A DNA stretch of 64,000 nt from Oscheius tipulae. Taxonomy: Eukaryota > Nematoda > Chromadorea > Rhabditida > Rhabditidae. Below are positions 54,527 to 64,000 of the stretch, in pieces. Both the position numbers and the translations under genes were made by a program. A model generated the notes under the pieces. The model saw nothing but the letters and a program-made list of their open reading frames with translations. It was not told where the DNA came from and ran no database searches. How positions within the stretch are numbered: the stretch's first letter is position 1; each line of letters begins with the position of its first letter. The stretch is taken from the NCBI GenBank assembly GCA_037178975.1, contig JASJZH010000002.1:7925501-7989500 (forward strand), written 5' to 3'.

Positions 54527-57500
54527 TTAATAGACGAAAGACGGAAAGTCAATCTCGAAGACGTTTTTCGGTTTCGGGGCCCTGCCGACTTCGGCCATCT
54601 TCACGGTTTCGGCATTTCGCGCGAGAAGACGCGAGACGGTACGGGTGAGATCAGAGGACTCGTTTCGGGCAATTGCGGCCTCACAGCGCTCGTCGAAGCT
54701 CTTACCGCGGATTTCTTCGAGAACTAGACGGGTGTGTTCCTGCAAAATTGGGATTATTAACGTGTACTGTCATGCCAGTCTCGTGCCGGTAGCAGGGCGG
54801 GGTGTCTTTTTAGCGCTGAACTTGGAGTAGTAAAACGGTCACAACTTTTGGTTGAAAAGAAAATGACGGACAGACTTAGCTGAATCTGATGTTGTAAGAA
54901 TAGCGGATAGATCCATACAAATTTTTTTGTGGAAATGATGCTAATTTAAATACAAAACGGCCTTTTTGACTAGGGACTCCAGCTTTACTGAAATGTTTTG
55001 TACTAAATTATCACCGATCTTTACAGCAACAGAGTCAGCTATGTCTGCCCGTAATTTTCTTTTATGAAACAACCTCTAGCCTTTGTAAATCAAAAGTATA
55101 ACCGATTTGCTGCGCCAAGTTCAGCGCTGAACAAACGCCCTGCCCCAATCGGGGCGTATGGCACAAGCCTGCTCATGTCACTTTGCCTGTCAATTCGCTA
55201 CTGTTTCTCCGTCAATATACCTGTGAGTTCACTGTTTCCCATTTACTTTTACTGTCCATTCGCTACTGTAACCTGATCAACTTGGGCCTGCTCTACCTGT
55301 CAACATGTCTGTCATTTCCTCGTGTCATTTTACGCCCGTTTATCTGTCAGTAAGCCTGTCAATTCACTAGTGTTTAACCAGTCTGTTAGTCTATCGGAAC
55401 TCTTAAAAACTGACCCTTTCCTTCTGTTCCTCTTCAGCCAAATCCAGCGGCGAGTTGGCATAATTTCTCAAATTTGGGACCGTCAATGGCTGTCCGGTTG
55501 GATTGGGTCGGATGGCCGGAATGTTCAGCGAGAAGGCCGTATTTCTGCGACTGGCTCGGTGGCTCGGAGGAGGGGTCCAGTCGACGGACAGATCCATCGA
55601 GACGTCGTCGATTCCTGCTATAAATTTAGAGAATTCCAGCCAATAAAATTAAAAGACTAACCACCGCTATTCTTCGGTCCAGCTCCGTCAGCTTCGTCCT
55701 GACTAGGGGATTGTTCGGTTGACGAGGGAGTGGTGTTCTGCAGGGAGAATGGGACGAGTAGACGACTCACATCCTTGCCGCTGGCCTAAAATTAATGTGA
55801 TTTTGATAACAAATGACGATGAATCCGTCTAACTGTCATTATTATGACTTCAAAGCTGTCTTCCTGTCTTGGTTGTGCCTTAAAGGCTGTCTAACTGTGG
55901 CAGTTGTGTTTGCTTGGTAGCCAAACTTGTTGGAGAAAAAAAAACCACCTTGAGGGCTTCGGCAATGTCATTTCTCTCGAAGAGAAGTCCTTCCGTGGCC
56001 TGCATGACCTCGATCAGATCGGCACTCGACATATCGATGATAATTTTTTCTTCAATTTCCTGCAGTAGATTCAGTCCGCTGGGGGCGTTTTTGGCTCGGT
56101 TGGAGACGACCTGGAAATTAGAAAATTGGGGTCGAAACAGTTTCGGTCTCTGCCCATCTAATTTCCTCTTAATCCTGTCAATCTGGATGTCCGACTCATA
56201 GTTCTGACTCTGTAAACTTGTTCAATATTTTTCCTGTCGCTGTCGTTTTCTGTTTCTGTCAATGTCAAACTGTCCGTTTACGTCAGCCTGCATTTCTGTC
56301 CATTTCAACTTCTGTCTCTGTCAGCCTGTCAAATTCTGGCTCTATCAATCTGATCATTGACCACCAGCTCTTTCACTGTCCGGATGTCACCTATCCTGTC
56401 AATTTGTCCGTCACTTCATCTGTTCCTGTCAGCCTGTTAAATTGATTGTGTCTCTTAGCTCTGTCCATGTCAATCTGTCCACTTAATCGTCTGTCTCTCT
56501 GACTTCTGACAGAAACTTTCTAAAAAAAAAAGTACCTGCTGAACATGTTGACAGAGTGACGGATTGGCCATCAGCTGGGCGGAAAGATTCATGTACTTGG
56601 CGACCAAATTGTGCATGGCCATGCGCTTTCCGACGCCAATCTCTGCCTGCTCGTCATTGGCCAGACTCTGTAGGCCCAGGGCCAGACGGAAGAGCTCAAT
56701 TAGACACTCATCGGAGCCGACCTCGATGCACAGCAGATTCATTGTGCACTGGATGGAGTCGAGCTGCTTGTGCAGGTAGTGGTTCTCGACAACCAGCGTC
56801 ACTGATCTGGAAAATGAATAGTTATCTATTTGAAATACTCTGATGGAAAAGAAAAGTCTGTGTGTGTCTGTCTGAAGCCGTTTCAGACATCGTAAACACG
56901 GCCTAAGTGTTCACGTCGGCCAGGTTTGTACGCAGAGAGCACCCTGGGTAGAGTTTTTGCACTGATTGAGAAAATCATATATAGAGGGGTCCGGTCTCGA
57001 ACAGATATGCGCTGTACCATACGAAATATGGTAAATTGCGACATCTCCAGCGACCTCATTTTTTTAACGAAAAGGCTACAACTCGAGATAGCAGTTTAGT
57101 TTTAGGCCCTCTACCAGCCGTCTCCGACATTTTCGCCGTCCTCTTGCCTTCAGTTTACATTGGCGACTGCGCTTCGTAGTAACAAAAGACTCCCAGTGGC
57201 TTTATTGAGATAAAGCTAAGTATGAACCTTACCTATAAAGCATCTGTGTAATATCGTAGATATTCTTTCTTATAAACATCTGATCAGCCCGAGAGCACTT
57301 TTCCACTGTTAGCTGGACGTCGCTGACATCCAGCACATACTTAAGATGCTTTAGATGATGCAGGTTATCGTGTCTGGAAATCGATTTTTCGTTATTTTAG
57401 CACAAAAAAGTACCTGTCAAGAAGAGTATGGAAGATCTTCTGAGTCCCGAGACGAACTTGGGGATCTGCTACGAGAGCCAACTTGATTAAGGTGTTAAGG

Positions 57501-60350
57501 AAGGATTCGGTGAAGACGGTGGCCAAATATGCTGTTTTGTATTTTGTAGCCACTTTCAAGAGGGTCTTGACCAGTACGTGCTGCAAGAATTCGTCGCCCT
57601 GCTTGGTCTTTTTCTCATCGAGAGATGGGATGTTCGCGACGGTGAACATCATCATTTCTACCTAAAAAAAAAAAGTCCCTTAAATTTTGCTATAAAAAGG
57701 TGTTAAGAACCTTCTGATAATCTGGAAGAGCATTGGCGAAATCGCCCATGGCATTGATCAGAGCTTCCTGGTACATCTTCTCCGCCTCCCGATCTCGACA
57801 CTTGCCGCATCGCTCAAAGTCGACAGAGGTACGGAGGTGCTTGAGGAGGGAGTTGAAGATGGAGAGGAGCAGGGGACCTGTAATGAAGAATTATATTGTG
57901 ATACGCAAAACAATGATTTGGTAAAGTTTTGAGATTTCGGAGCCTTGAAAAACTTGATTTTAAGCGGGTTTGCTGTTTTTTAAGGAGCTGTATGTGTCAA
58001 ATTGACATTTTGTGGCATAGCTCAATCGGTTAGTACTTCTTCCCCTGCCCCAGCTAAAAACCCACCAATACTCGTCCCGGCAATCGAGACAATATTCGAG
58101 AGCACCGTCGCGATTCCAATGCGAATTGCCGCATCCGCTGAGGACATGCTATCGAGGTGGTTAATGAGCTCCTAAACGCGTTTCCTATTGTTAAAAAAGA
58201 TGACAAGGTACCTGTATAACAAAGTAACTGTTCTGGCTCTGTATACTGTAGATGATGGCGCGGAAGACGTGTATAGCAAATTTTGGCGGCGGAGTCCACT
58301 GTCCATGAAGGTCCATGTGCTTAAGTACGGGCTCCATGACGGCACGAAGAGAGCCGAAGCTGGCCTTCCCCATCAGTTCGCGCAAGCATCGATCCGCCAG
58401 ATTCTTCGGGGTCATGTAAGTGTCATCTTGGCTCTGCTCGTCCGAAAAAGCAGCGTCAAAGACGCTACGCGAGCGATTCGGCTTGCCGGAGAGATCATCA
58501 TCGTCAGGCTCCTGGAGATTGTAGAGAATGGACGGGACGATCTTGTCCATGTGCTGCTGCTCCCAGATGTTCGGGTGGAAGTCGTCACTGCCGGACTTCC
58601 AGACCACACCTGAAATTTCATATAAGGTTTACACAAGTTACAGTAGCAAGGTTGGCTAGATCGACTCATTGGGGCTGCATATGCAGGCCATATTTTTCCC
58701 TTCAGTCCTGCTCGTCCAGCTTTTACAAAACTCAACTTTTCACCTCAGGAGCCTTTCTCATGTCTCCTACTCCGTGGTCAACTGATCTCTGCTATGGCAG
58801 GGACAAGGCAGCGACAGGAGTCGCTCAACCCAAGCATAGTTAACAGGGGGGACCCCTGTGTCAAACCAAAAATCAGGCGTAGAAGGTAGAGGGTCGTGCA
58901 CGCGAAAAAAAAAACTATTCGTTAAAGCTTTAAAATGCTGTGAGGTCACAGCCAAGACAGTTAGTCACATTTGAGGCAATTATTTCGCTAAAACTTTGAA
59001 GGTCTTCTTGTCCAACTCCAATTCTGCTAATGCGCTACTTCTCATGTTAGTCAAAGCATGAGCCCATCCTAACCCCACCAATCTGATCTTGGCGGTCATA
59101 GTCAAATATTCCCACTTTCAATCTTCTTCGAGCTCAAACAGTTTACAATATCCGGGAGCCTATGTATTTTATAAAAAATGGCTATCGCATTTTTTAACAG
59201 AGACTGAACAGAAAATATGAACCTGTCAATCCCTTCAATCCCGCTCTCCTCATCGGCCTCGAATGCTCGCCATAAGGTCCGTGACACATCTGGCTGAACT
59301 TGGATATGAAGAAGTCGTACTGTCGATTGTAGCTCGGGCTGTTCTCCTCGATATTCGAGAAGGTTGTGAAGGAATTTGTGGCCAGTTGCTAAAAAATAAA
59401 GTTTGTATATAGGTAGTAAAATGGCTTCAAAGCTGTCTGACTACGGTGGTTGTGGGGTACAATCTAGTTCTAAATGTCCAAAAGTCTGTGTGTGTATCTA
59501 TCTGTTTGAAGCCCTAATTGCCAACTTGTCGGTTTTTAACGTTGCCTCAGAGAAGCTCAACTGGAGCAGCATCTACCTGTCACGAGCCCCAACGGGGCAT
59601 CAGCTACTTGTACTGTCTAACTGTGGCTTGAAGCCTCACAGACTGTTGTGGCTTCAAACCGGCCTACCTGTCTAGGTTGTGGCTTCAAAGCTACAAGCAT
59701 CTGGAAAACCCACCTCCATTTTGGCATTTCCCGACTCGAGAAGCTTCTGGACCATTTTTAGGTGATTGTCAATGAACTGGGGCAGACTGGGCGAGCCGTG
59801 ACACGACTGTAAGAGCTGATCCATGGCCTCGACGGCTATCTAAAAACCGGATTTGTTACGAGTTTCTATATTAAAGGTACTTGTACTTGGACGAAACGCT
59901 GTCGACTCAGGTCTCTAGAGAGTCTCATGACTAGATATTCGCCTATACGCTCGAGCTTTTCCGGATGCGAGATGGCGTAGAAGGTCAACTTCTGCATGTT
60001 GGCAGAAATGAGGCCATCTGTGATGCTGCGTGGATAGATTGAATCCACTAGACGGCGATATCTGGAAGTTGAAAGGAATCGAAAATTTAAAAGCAAAGTA
60101 AAACCCCCCCAAACACTTAAAGGAGCATGTGTTTAGATCTGTCACTCCAGCATTTTCTGACAATTTGCCTCAAAAAAAAAGAAAAGAAAAAAGGGGTTTT
60201 TTTCCTAAAAAGAAGCTTACTCACTGCCGATTTACTTTTCTCGCAAACTCGGCATGAAACCACGGCAAATTTATCGGGGAAATTATAAAAAGAAGCTCTG
60301 AAAAGCTCTTACCTCGGCTTACACGGCGTACAGCAGCACAACCCATTCAT
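54527..60350 (-). CDS. EFR3: EFR3 homologue, membrane anchor of the PI4-kinase III-alpha complex
   Basis: Fourteen exons (complement 54527-54739, 55415-55617, 55662-55785, 55949-56110, 56536-56806, 57233-57373, 57414-57661, 57711-57877, 58066-58171, 58212-58609, 59223-59388, 59714-59839, 59887-60061, 60313-60350) join in frame to 845 residues, close to the animal length. In known systems EFR3 sits on the plasma membrane through palmitoylated N-terminal Cys and, with TTC7 and FAM126, recruits PI4KA to make PI4P. The Cys cluster is present in MNGLCCCTPCKPRYRRL. Diagnostic blocks follow: D-S-I-Y-P, K-L-T-F-Y-A-I-S, R-I-G-E-Y-L, E-E-N-S-P-S-Y-N-R-Q-Y-D-F-F, N-I-W-E-Q-Q-H-M-D-K-I-V-P-S, D-F-A-N-A-L-P-D-Y-Q-K and R-H-D-N. 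Most of it is HEAT-like helices. It ends F-P-S-F-V-Y. The frame is open upstream of the ATG to a cag acceptor, so a longer N-terminal isoform is possible. Confidence 0.95.
56855..57000 (+). repeat. Fragment of MITE family B in EFR3 intron
   Basis: GTCTGTGTGTGTCTGTCTGAAGCC matches the left end of the element at 42632 (the shared word is split here across 56856-56880). The rest has diverged. Confidence 0.55.
58000..58035 (+). other. tRNA A-box-like sequence in EFR3 intron
   Basis: TGGCATAGCTCAATCGGTTA resembles a tRNA D arm, but no T arm follows at a suitable distance. It is probably a tRNA-derived fragment. Confidence 0.35.
59483..59690 (+). repeat. Diverged copy of MITE family B in EFR3 intron
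   Basis: It starts GTCTGTGTGTGTATCTATCT, continues GAAGCCCTAATTG, and has CCTGTCACGAGCCC further in, as in the element at 42632. The far end carries repeated GTGGCTTCAAA words. Confidence 0.6.
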
Positions 60351-63300
60351 CTCGGCGCTTCTCTTCAGTTCTCTCCAGCTCGCGAGGCAGCAGATGTAGT
60401 TCCAGTCGACGTAGTGCGAGAAGCCTTGCTCCGATTCGTTTCGATTGAGCTGAAACAGGGTACATTAGCTACAAAAATGGTATAAATCCTCTCTTTTCTT
60501 TCAACAAACTGATATAAAGTGGTTCTACCTGATTAGGCATGTTTTTGACCCAATTTCGGGGCGCTTAGGGTGGTTGACGAAGACGTTTTCTGTCTCTCTT
60601 TTTCGTCAATCTCGGGGAATATATCCAGCGCGCGGAGGCGCCTCCTACTCATCGATCCCCGGGTCCCCTTTTCCCAAGCAAGTTCTAGTTCTTTCGCTCA
60701 TAAAACAGAGAACCTATTATTTGTAATGTTCTGCAAACAATGGAGGAAGGCAAATGGCTTCCAAAGTACGTAAAAGCCATGCCTGCGTCATAGAAATGCG
60801 GATTACGTACCCTATTAGGCATTTTTGAGGTAGGAGAGGATCTTGTAAAAAGACTAATCCTTTTTCCGACATAACATATCCTTTTAAAAAGATCCTAAAG
60901 CGATTTACGAGACAAACATGAACTATAACATCAATGTCTCTTACAGGAATACGAAACCATAAATATTCCTACAAAGTCTGTGTTACCTATCAGATTACGC
61001 TGAAAGATCAAGCCCAAAATACTATCGCCTTCTGATATTTAGGCCCGGAGGGAGAAACTTCAATCCATGTATCAGGTTTCGATCATTAGCAACCATTTTT
61101 ACCTAAATATATCAGCATGGACTGTCCGTAAACCACGAATTTGCATTAAAAACGTGTTTTGACGATACAATGCCCAGAGTGCAAGTACCCAGGGTTTCAA
61201 AAGATGGTTGGAAAAGCAGTGAGAAGCCTGTAGCTGTTGAAAAGGCACCTCTGGGAAGTCAATTTGTTAAAGAGGCAAGACTTTGTCACGAAATCTCGGC
61301 TTTTTCGAAATGAACGTGCGATGTTTCCTTTAGAAATAGGCCACAAGGCTCAGACAATGCTATTGTGAACAGAAAGCTAGCCTCAAACAATGTGATGTGT
61401 TCGATTCCCTTTCAGTTACTGACATCTGAAAGTTATTTGGTATCAAATTACAAGCACAGAGGACGTATATGCTTTCTTTGAAAAGTTTTTCCAGCATCAT
61501 GTTTTCCTAGAAATTCCCTCAAGCCCTCTAGCACTATTCTCGAATCAGAGGAAGAAGAAATATGGATGGAGAAATATACCGTATCTCTTCTAATATAAGC
61601 ACCCCCTTACGTAAGGAATACGCCATTACGTATTCGCCTTTTTCGGGGTCAAGACCAATTTTACTGATTTTCTGATGTCCTGCAAAGTTGTAGCCCGTGA
61701 TCAGCTCTACAGTCGTCTTGACCCCAAAAAAGGCGAAGACGTAGTGGCGTATTCCTTACGTAAGGGGGTGCTTATATTAGAAGAGATATGGCAAGCTTAA
61801 CCTGCTGAATTTGTCCCAGTAATCACGTGCTTACATCTCCTTTGTAACTTTTCAAGCTTTCTCTACCTATAAGAGTACAGAACGTGTTAGAACCGCCTCA
61901 CCTTACCATATAAACCATTACAAAAACCCACACCTACCGTATCCAGCCTCGGTTCCCTCTTCTCAAAAGTCAATCCCACATTTCTATGTAGCGTATCCGT
62001 ATGTGTTCTACCTCTCGGCGAGGACCAGAACGAGGTTTTTGTGAATTCTAGCATAGAATAGAATAATAGAAAGAAGTTCGAGAGGCCAGAGAGTAGTCAC
62101 AACCAGCAGCAGCCACAAACCGCGATAAGCGCCTGAGATTAGTATGCGCGACACATTTGCTGACAGCAGTCTCTCTCTCTTCTCCTCCTCTTTTTCGGCA
62201 CTTTTAGCCCATAAACGGGGAAAATTTAGTCCTAGTGTCGGTGGTGATTCTGGCGGGAAAATGACTGCTGCCTGGGGGTGAATGGATCCCGAGCCAATTC
62301 TCTAGCCTCTTCTCCTTCATCGGTCCAAAAAAACTCATTCCGAAAGTCCAAGATTCAATCAGGGCTTGGAGCTATGTTTTTCTGCCCTACTACCCATAAA
62401 ATGAGCCCTTCTGTCCCTGAGAAGATGCTATAAACAGGCTGTTCGAAGTCGAGTCTTTTCTGGGAAGTCACGAAACGGGCAAGGATTCTGAGTTCAGCAC
62501 TTTTTCTACAAATTAGCCGATAAAATGAACATTTTGCGCACAAAATAGCAAAGATAATCTGACAGTTTGGACCCTTTTAGTCGGCTACAAAGGAGTGTAG
62601 TTCTCACATCTTATCCGGATATTCTGACAAGTTTGACGCATGAAAATGATTGGAACTGCTTGAAACGTGTCGCTTTAGCCGAAAACAGTCCACAAAAATA
62701 TATCAGCATGCACTAGTCACAAGGGTTTTCTGGGACAGTTTCAGAGATTCTAACTATGTTATTGAATTCAGAATGTAAAAAAACCGCTTGGAGCATAAGA
62801 AAATAGCAGACAATTGCAGAAATAGTAGAAGATTTTATGTTGAAACAGCAACGGTTACCAAACTCATTAGCCCCCTCCCCCCAAGATTTTTTTCCAGCTC
62901 CAAAAATTTGCAGTGTTTTCCTCTCGTAATAGGCCTCAGTTTGCCACCACTACTGCCTACGAAAGGAAATGAGGAAAAGCCCACCTTTTTTTAGGAGCCT
63001 AGCGCTAAAAATATGGAATTCGGTGACTCAAAAAGCTTTCTATAATTTTTGTACGAAACATTCGCCAAAAACACCATGAAAGTAAGCATGAAACCTGGCT
63101 CCAAACCAGTAGTTTAAAACACATGAAATTACAACAAAGATAGAACTTTATTGACCCAGTTTCTTCTGTATTTTGAGCGAAAAAGAGGCTGTGTGTGTAA
63201 ACGTGGAGAAAAATGACATATGTTGAACTCTAATATCACAACCAACACCGTGTAAATTGGGACCTAAAAGTGTGCCTAAACCTAATAATCTCGTGGTAAT

Positions 63301-63422
63301 ACTGTCTTTCATTTCTATCAATTTGATATGGCAAAGAAGAACAAATTTGTGTCAAAAAAGAGGAGGTAAAATGATACAGATCTGGCGGAGGAAAATGCAT
63401 GAAAAATAGTGAAAAAAGCGAT
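60351..63422. other. Gene-free stretch upstream of EFR3
   Basis: It may contain the EFR3 promoter. A complete MITE lies at 61582-61789. A half copy of the hairpin arm is at about 60725. No ORF here has splice or domain support, and GACAG repeats are nearly absent. Confidence 0.5.
61582..61789. mobile_element. Full-length foldback MITE containing the hairpin core (family A)
   Basis: The ends TCTCTTCTAATATAAGCACC and its complement are perfect over more than 40 bases and flanked by TA on both sides, the target of Tc1/mariner elements. Next inside come GCCTTTTTCGGGGTCAAGAC and its complement. At the centre are CCTGCAAAGTTGTAGCCCG and GATCAGCTCTACAG, the same core as the hairpin copies elsewhere. 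It has no coding capacity. Confidence 0.88.
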
Positions 63423-64000
63423 TTAATGATCAGGGAACCACTTCTTGAGGACCTGCCATCTGTCAGCTGGAGGCTTACCGAAAAACTCCATCTGCGTCTG
63501 CGAGTAACGATGCTTTGGGTTCCCAAAATCTCTGAAAACGTATAGGTTTTGAAGCGAGGAAAGAACAACAAGATTCCATGGGCAATTTGGGCTCAAAGAC
63601 CCCTAAAGAAACTCATGAATTATCAGGAAAAGAGCCGAACTTCTGCGAGGAATTCTCGGAGATAGTTCGGTCCTGTTTTATTACACCTGAGATTGCACCC
63701 TCCCTGTTTAGCAACTTCTTCACCTTACCCGTCCGGATAGATAATTTTCTCTTCGAACGGGTAAGATAATGTAGCTCTCGAGGCATATAAAGGCTCAATA
63801 CCTGAAACATGGAACTTTTGACAGTAAATCCATCAAGACTTTGCCTAGTAACGGGAAACTAGACGTGTTAGGGAAGTTATGGCACGGAGCTTTTAATTTC
63901 ACAACTGGAGCCCAGAAATGCCTCTTTGAAACTCAACTTTTCTACAGATGGCTTATAATAATGTCACCAAGAACAATTTCTCACCTAAAACCAGAGTCCC
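63423..64000 (-). CDS. 3' exons of an unidentified gene (continues beyond the window)
   Basis: Three exon pieces (complement 63423-63531, 63729-63801, 63985->64000) join in phases 2 and 1. The sequence reads G-T-L-V-L-G-I-E-P-L-Y, then S-Y-P-F-E-E-K-I-I-Y-P-D-G-D-F-G-N-P-K-H-R-Y-S, and ends F-F-G-K-P-P-A-D-R-W-Q-V-L-K-K-W-F-P-D-H. The well-mixed composition with many aromatic and basic residues suggests a conserved globular protein, perhaps mitochondrial, but I cannot name it. Confidence 0.6.

Overview
The window is nuclear DNA of a nematode. Genes are split by many short GT-AG introns. Many start codons sit 0-2 bases after a strong cag acceptor, as expected for spliced-leader trans-splicing. 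The gene content is also nematode-like: a cuticle collagen, two seven-transmembrane receptors, a GILT-type thiol reductase, an F-box-associated-like protein and a Tc1 element. I cannot name the species. Exon structures below were built by hand from splice sites and phase continuity; no database search was possible.

Layout. 0-6 kb: end of a Ly6-like GPI-anchored protein (+), GILT-like thiol reductase with a Gln-rich N-terminus (-), two small secreted proteins. 7.8-9.6 kb: unknown secreted protein (+). 11.1-14.4 kb: glycerol kinase (+), with an intronless coiled-coil gene nested antisense in its last intron. 14.9-17.2 kb: sphingolipid delta-4 desaturase (-). 18.6-20.9 kb: Pro/Val/Lys-rich secreted protein and a receptor (+). 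21.1-21.7 kb: a duplicate of the glycerol kinase 3' end plus a 5S rRNA gene. 21.8-25.4 kb: F-box-associated-like gene and a second receptor (-) with a tRNA-Ala gene in an intron. 25.5-27.2 kb: a 5S cassette interrupted by a decayed Tc1 element. 30.8-34.1 kb: collagen (+) and a Pro/Glu/Thr repeat secreted protein (-). 35.6-41.6 kb: two inverted-repeat arms, each with a 5S gene, around beta-ureidopropionase (+) and most of an unknown repeat-rich gene (-). 47.1-49.9 kb: C2H2 zinc-finger gene (+). 50.8-52.3 kb: membrane protein exons (-). 54.5-60.4 kb: EFR3 (-). The right edge holds the 3' exons of an unidentified gene (-).

The genes are mostly unrelated housekeeping, membrane and secreted functions; I see no operon or pathway cluster. 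The unusual content is the repeat landscape: (1) a foldback hairpin family with at least 14 copies; (2) six dispersed 5S rRNA genes, at least five of them preceded by that hairpin sequence, suggesting a hairpin-5S cassette that spreads or is duplicated as a unit; (3) GACAG/CTGTC-based simple repeats in most introns and spacers. The hairpin-5S cassette is my best candidate for something undescribed.
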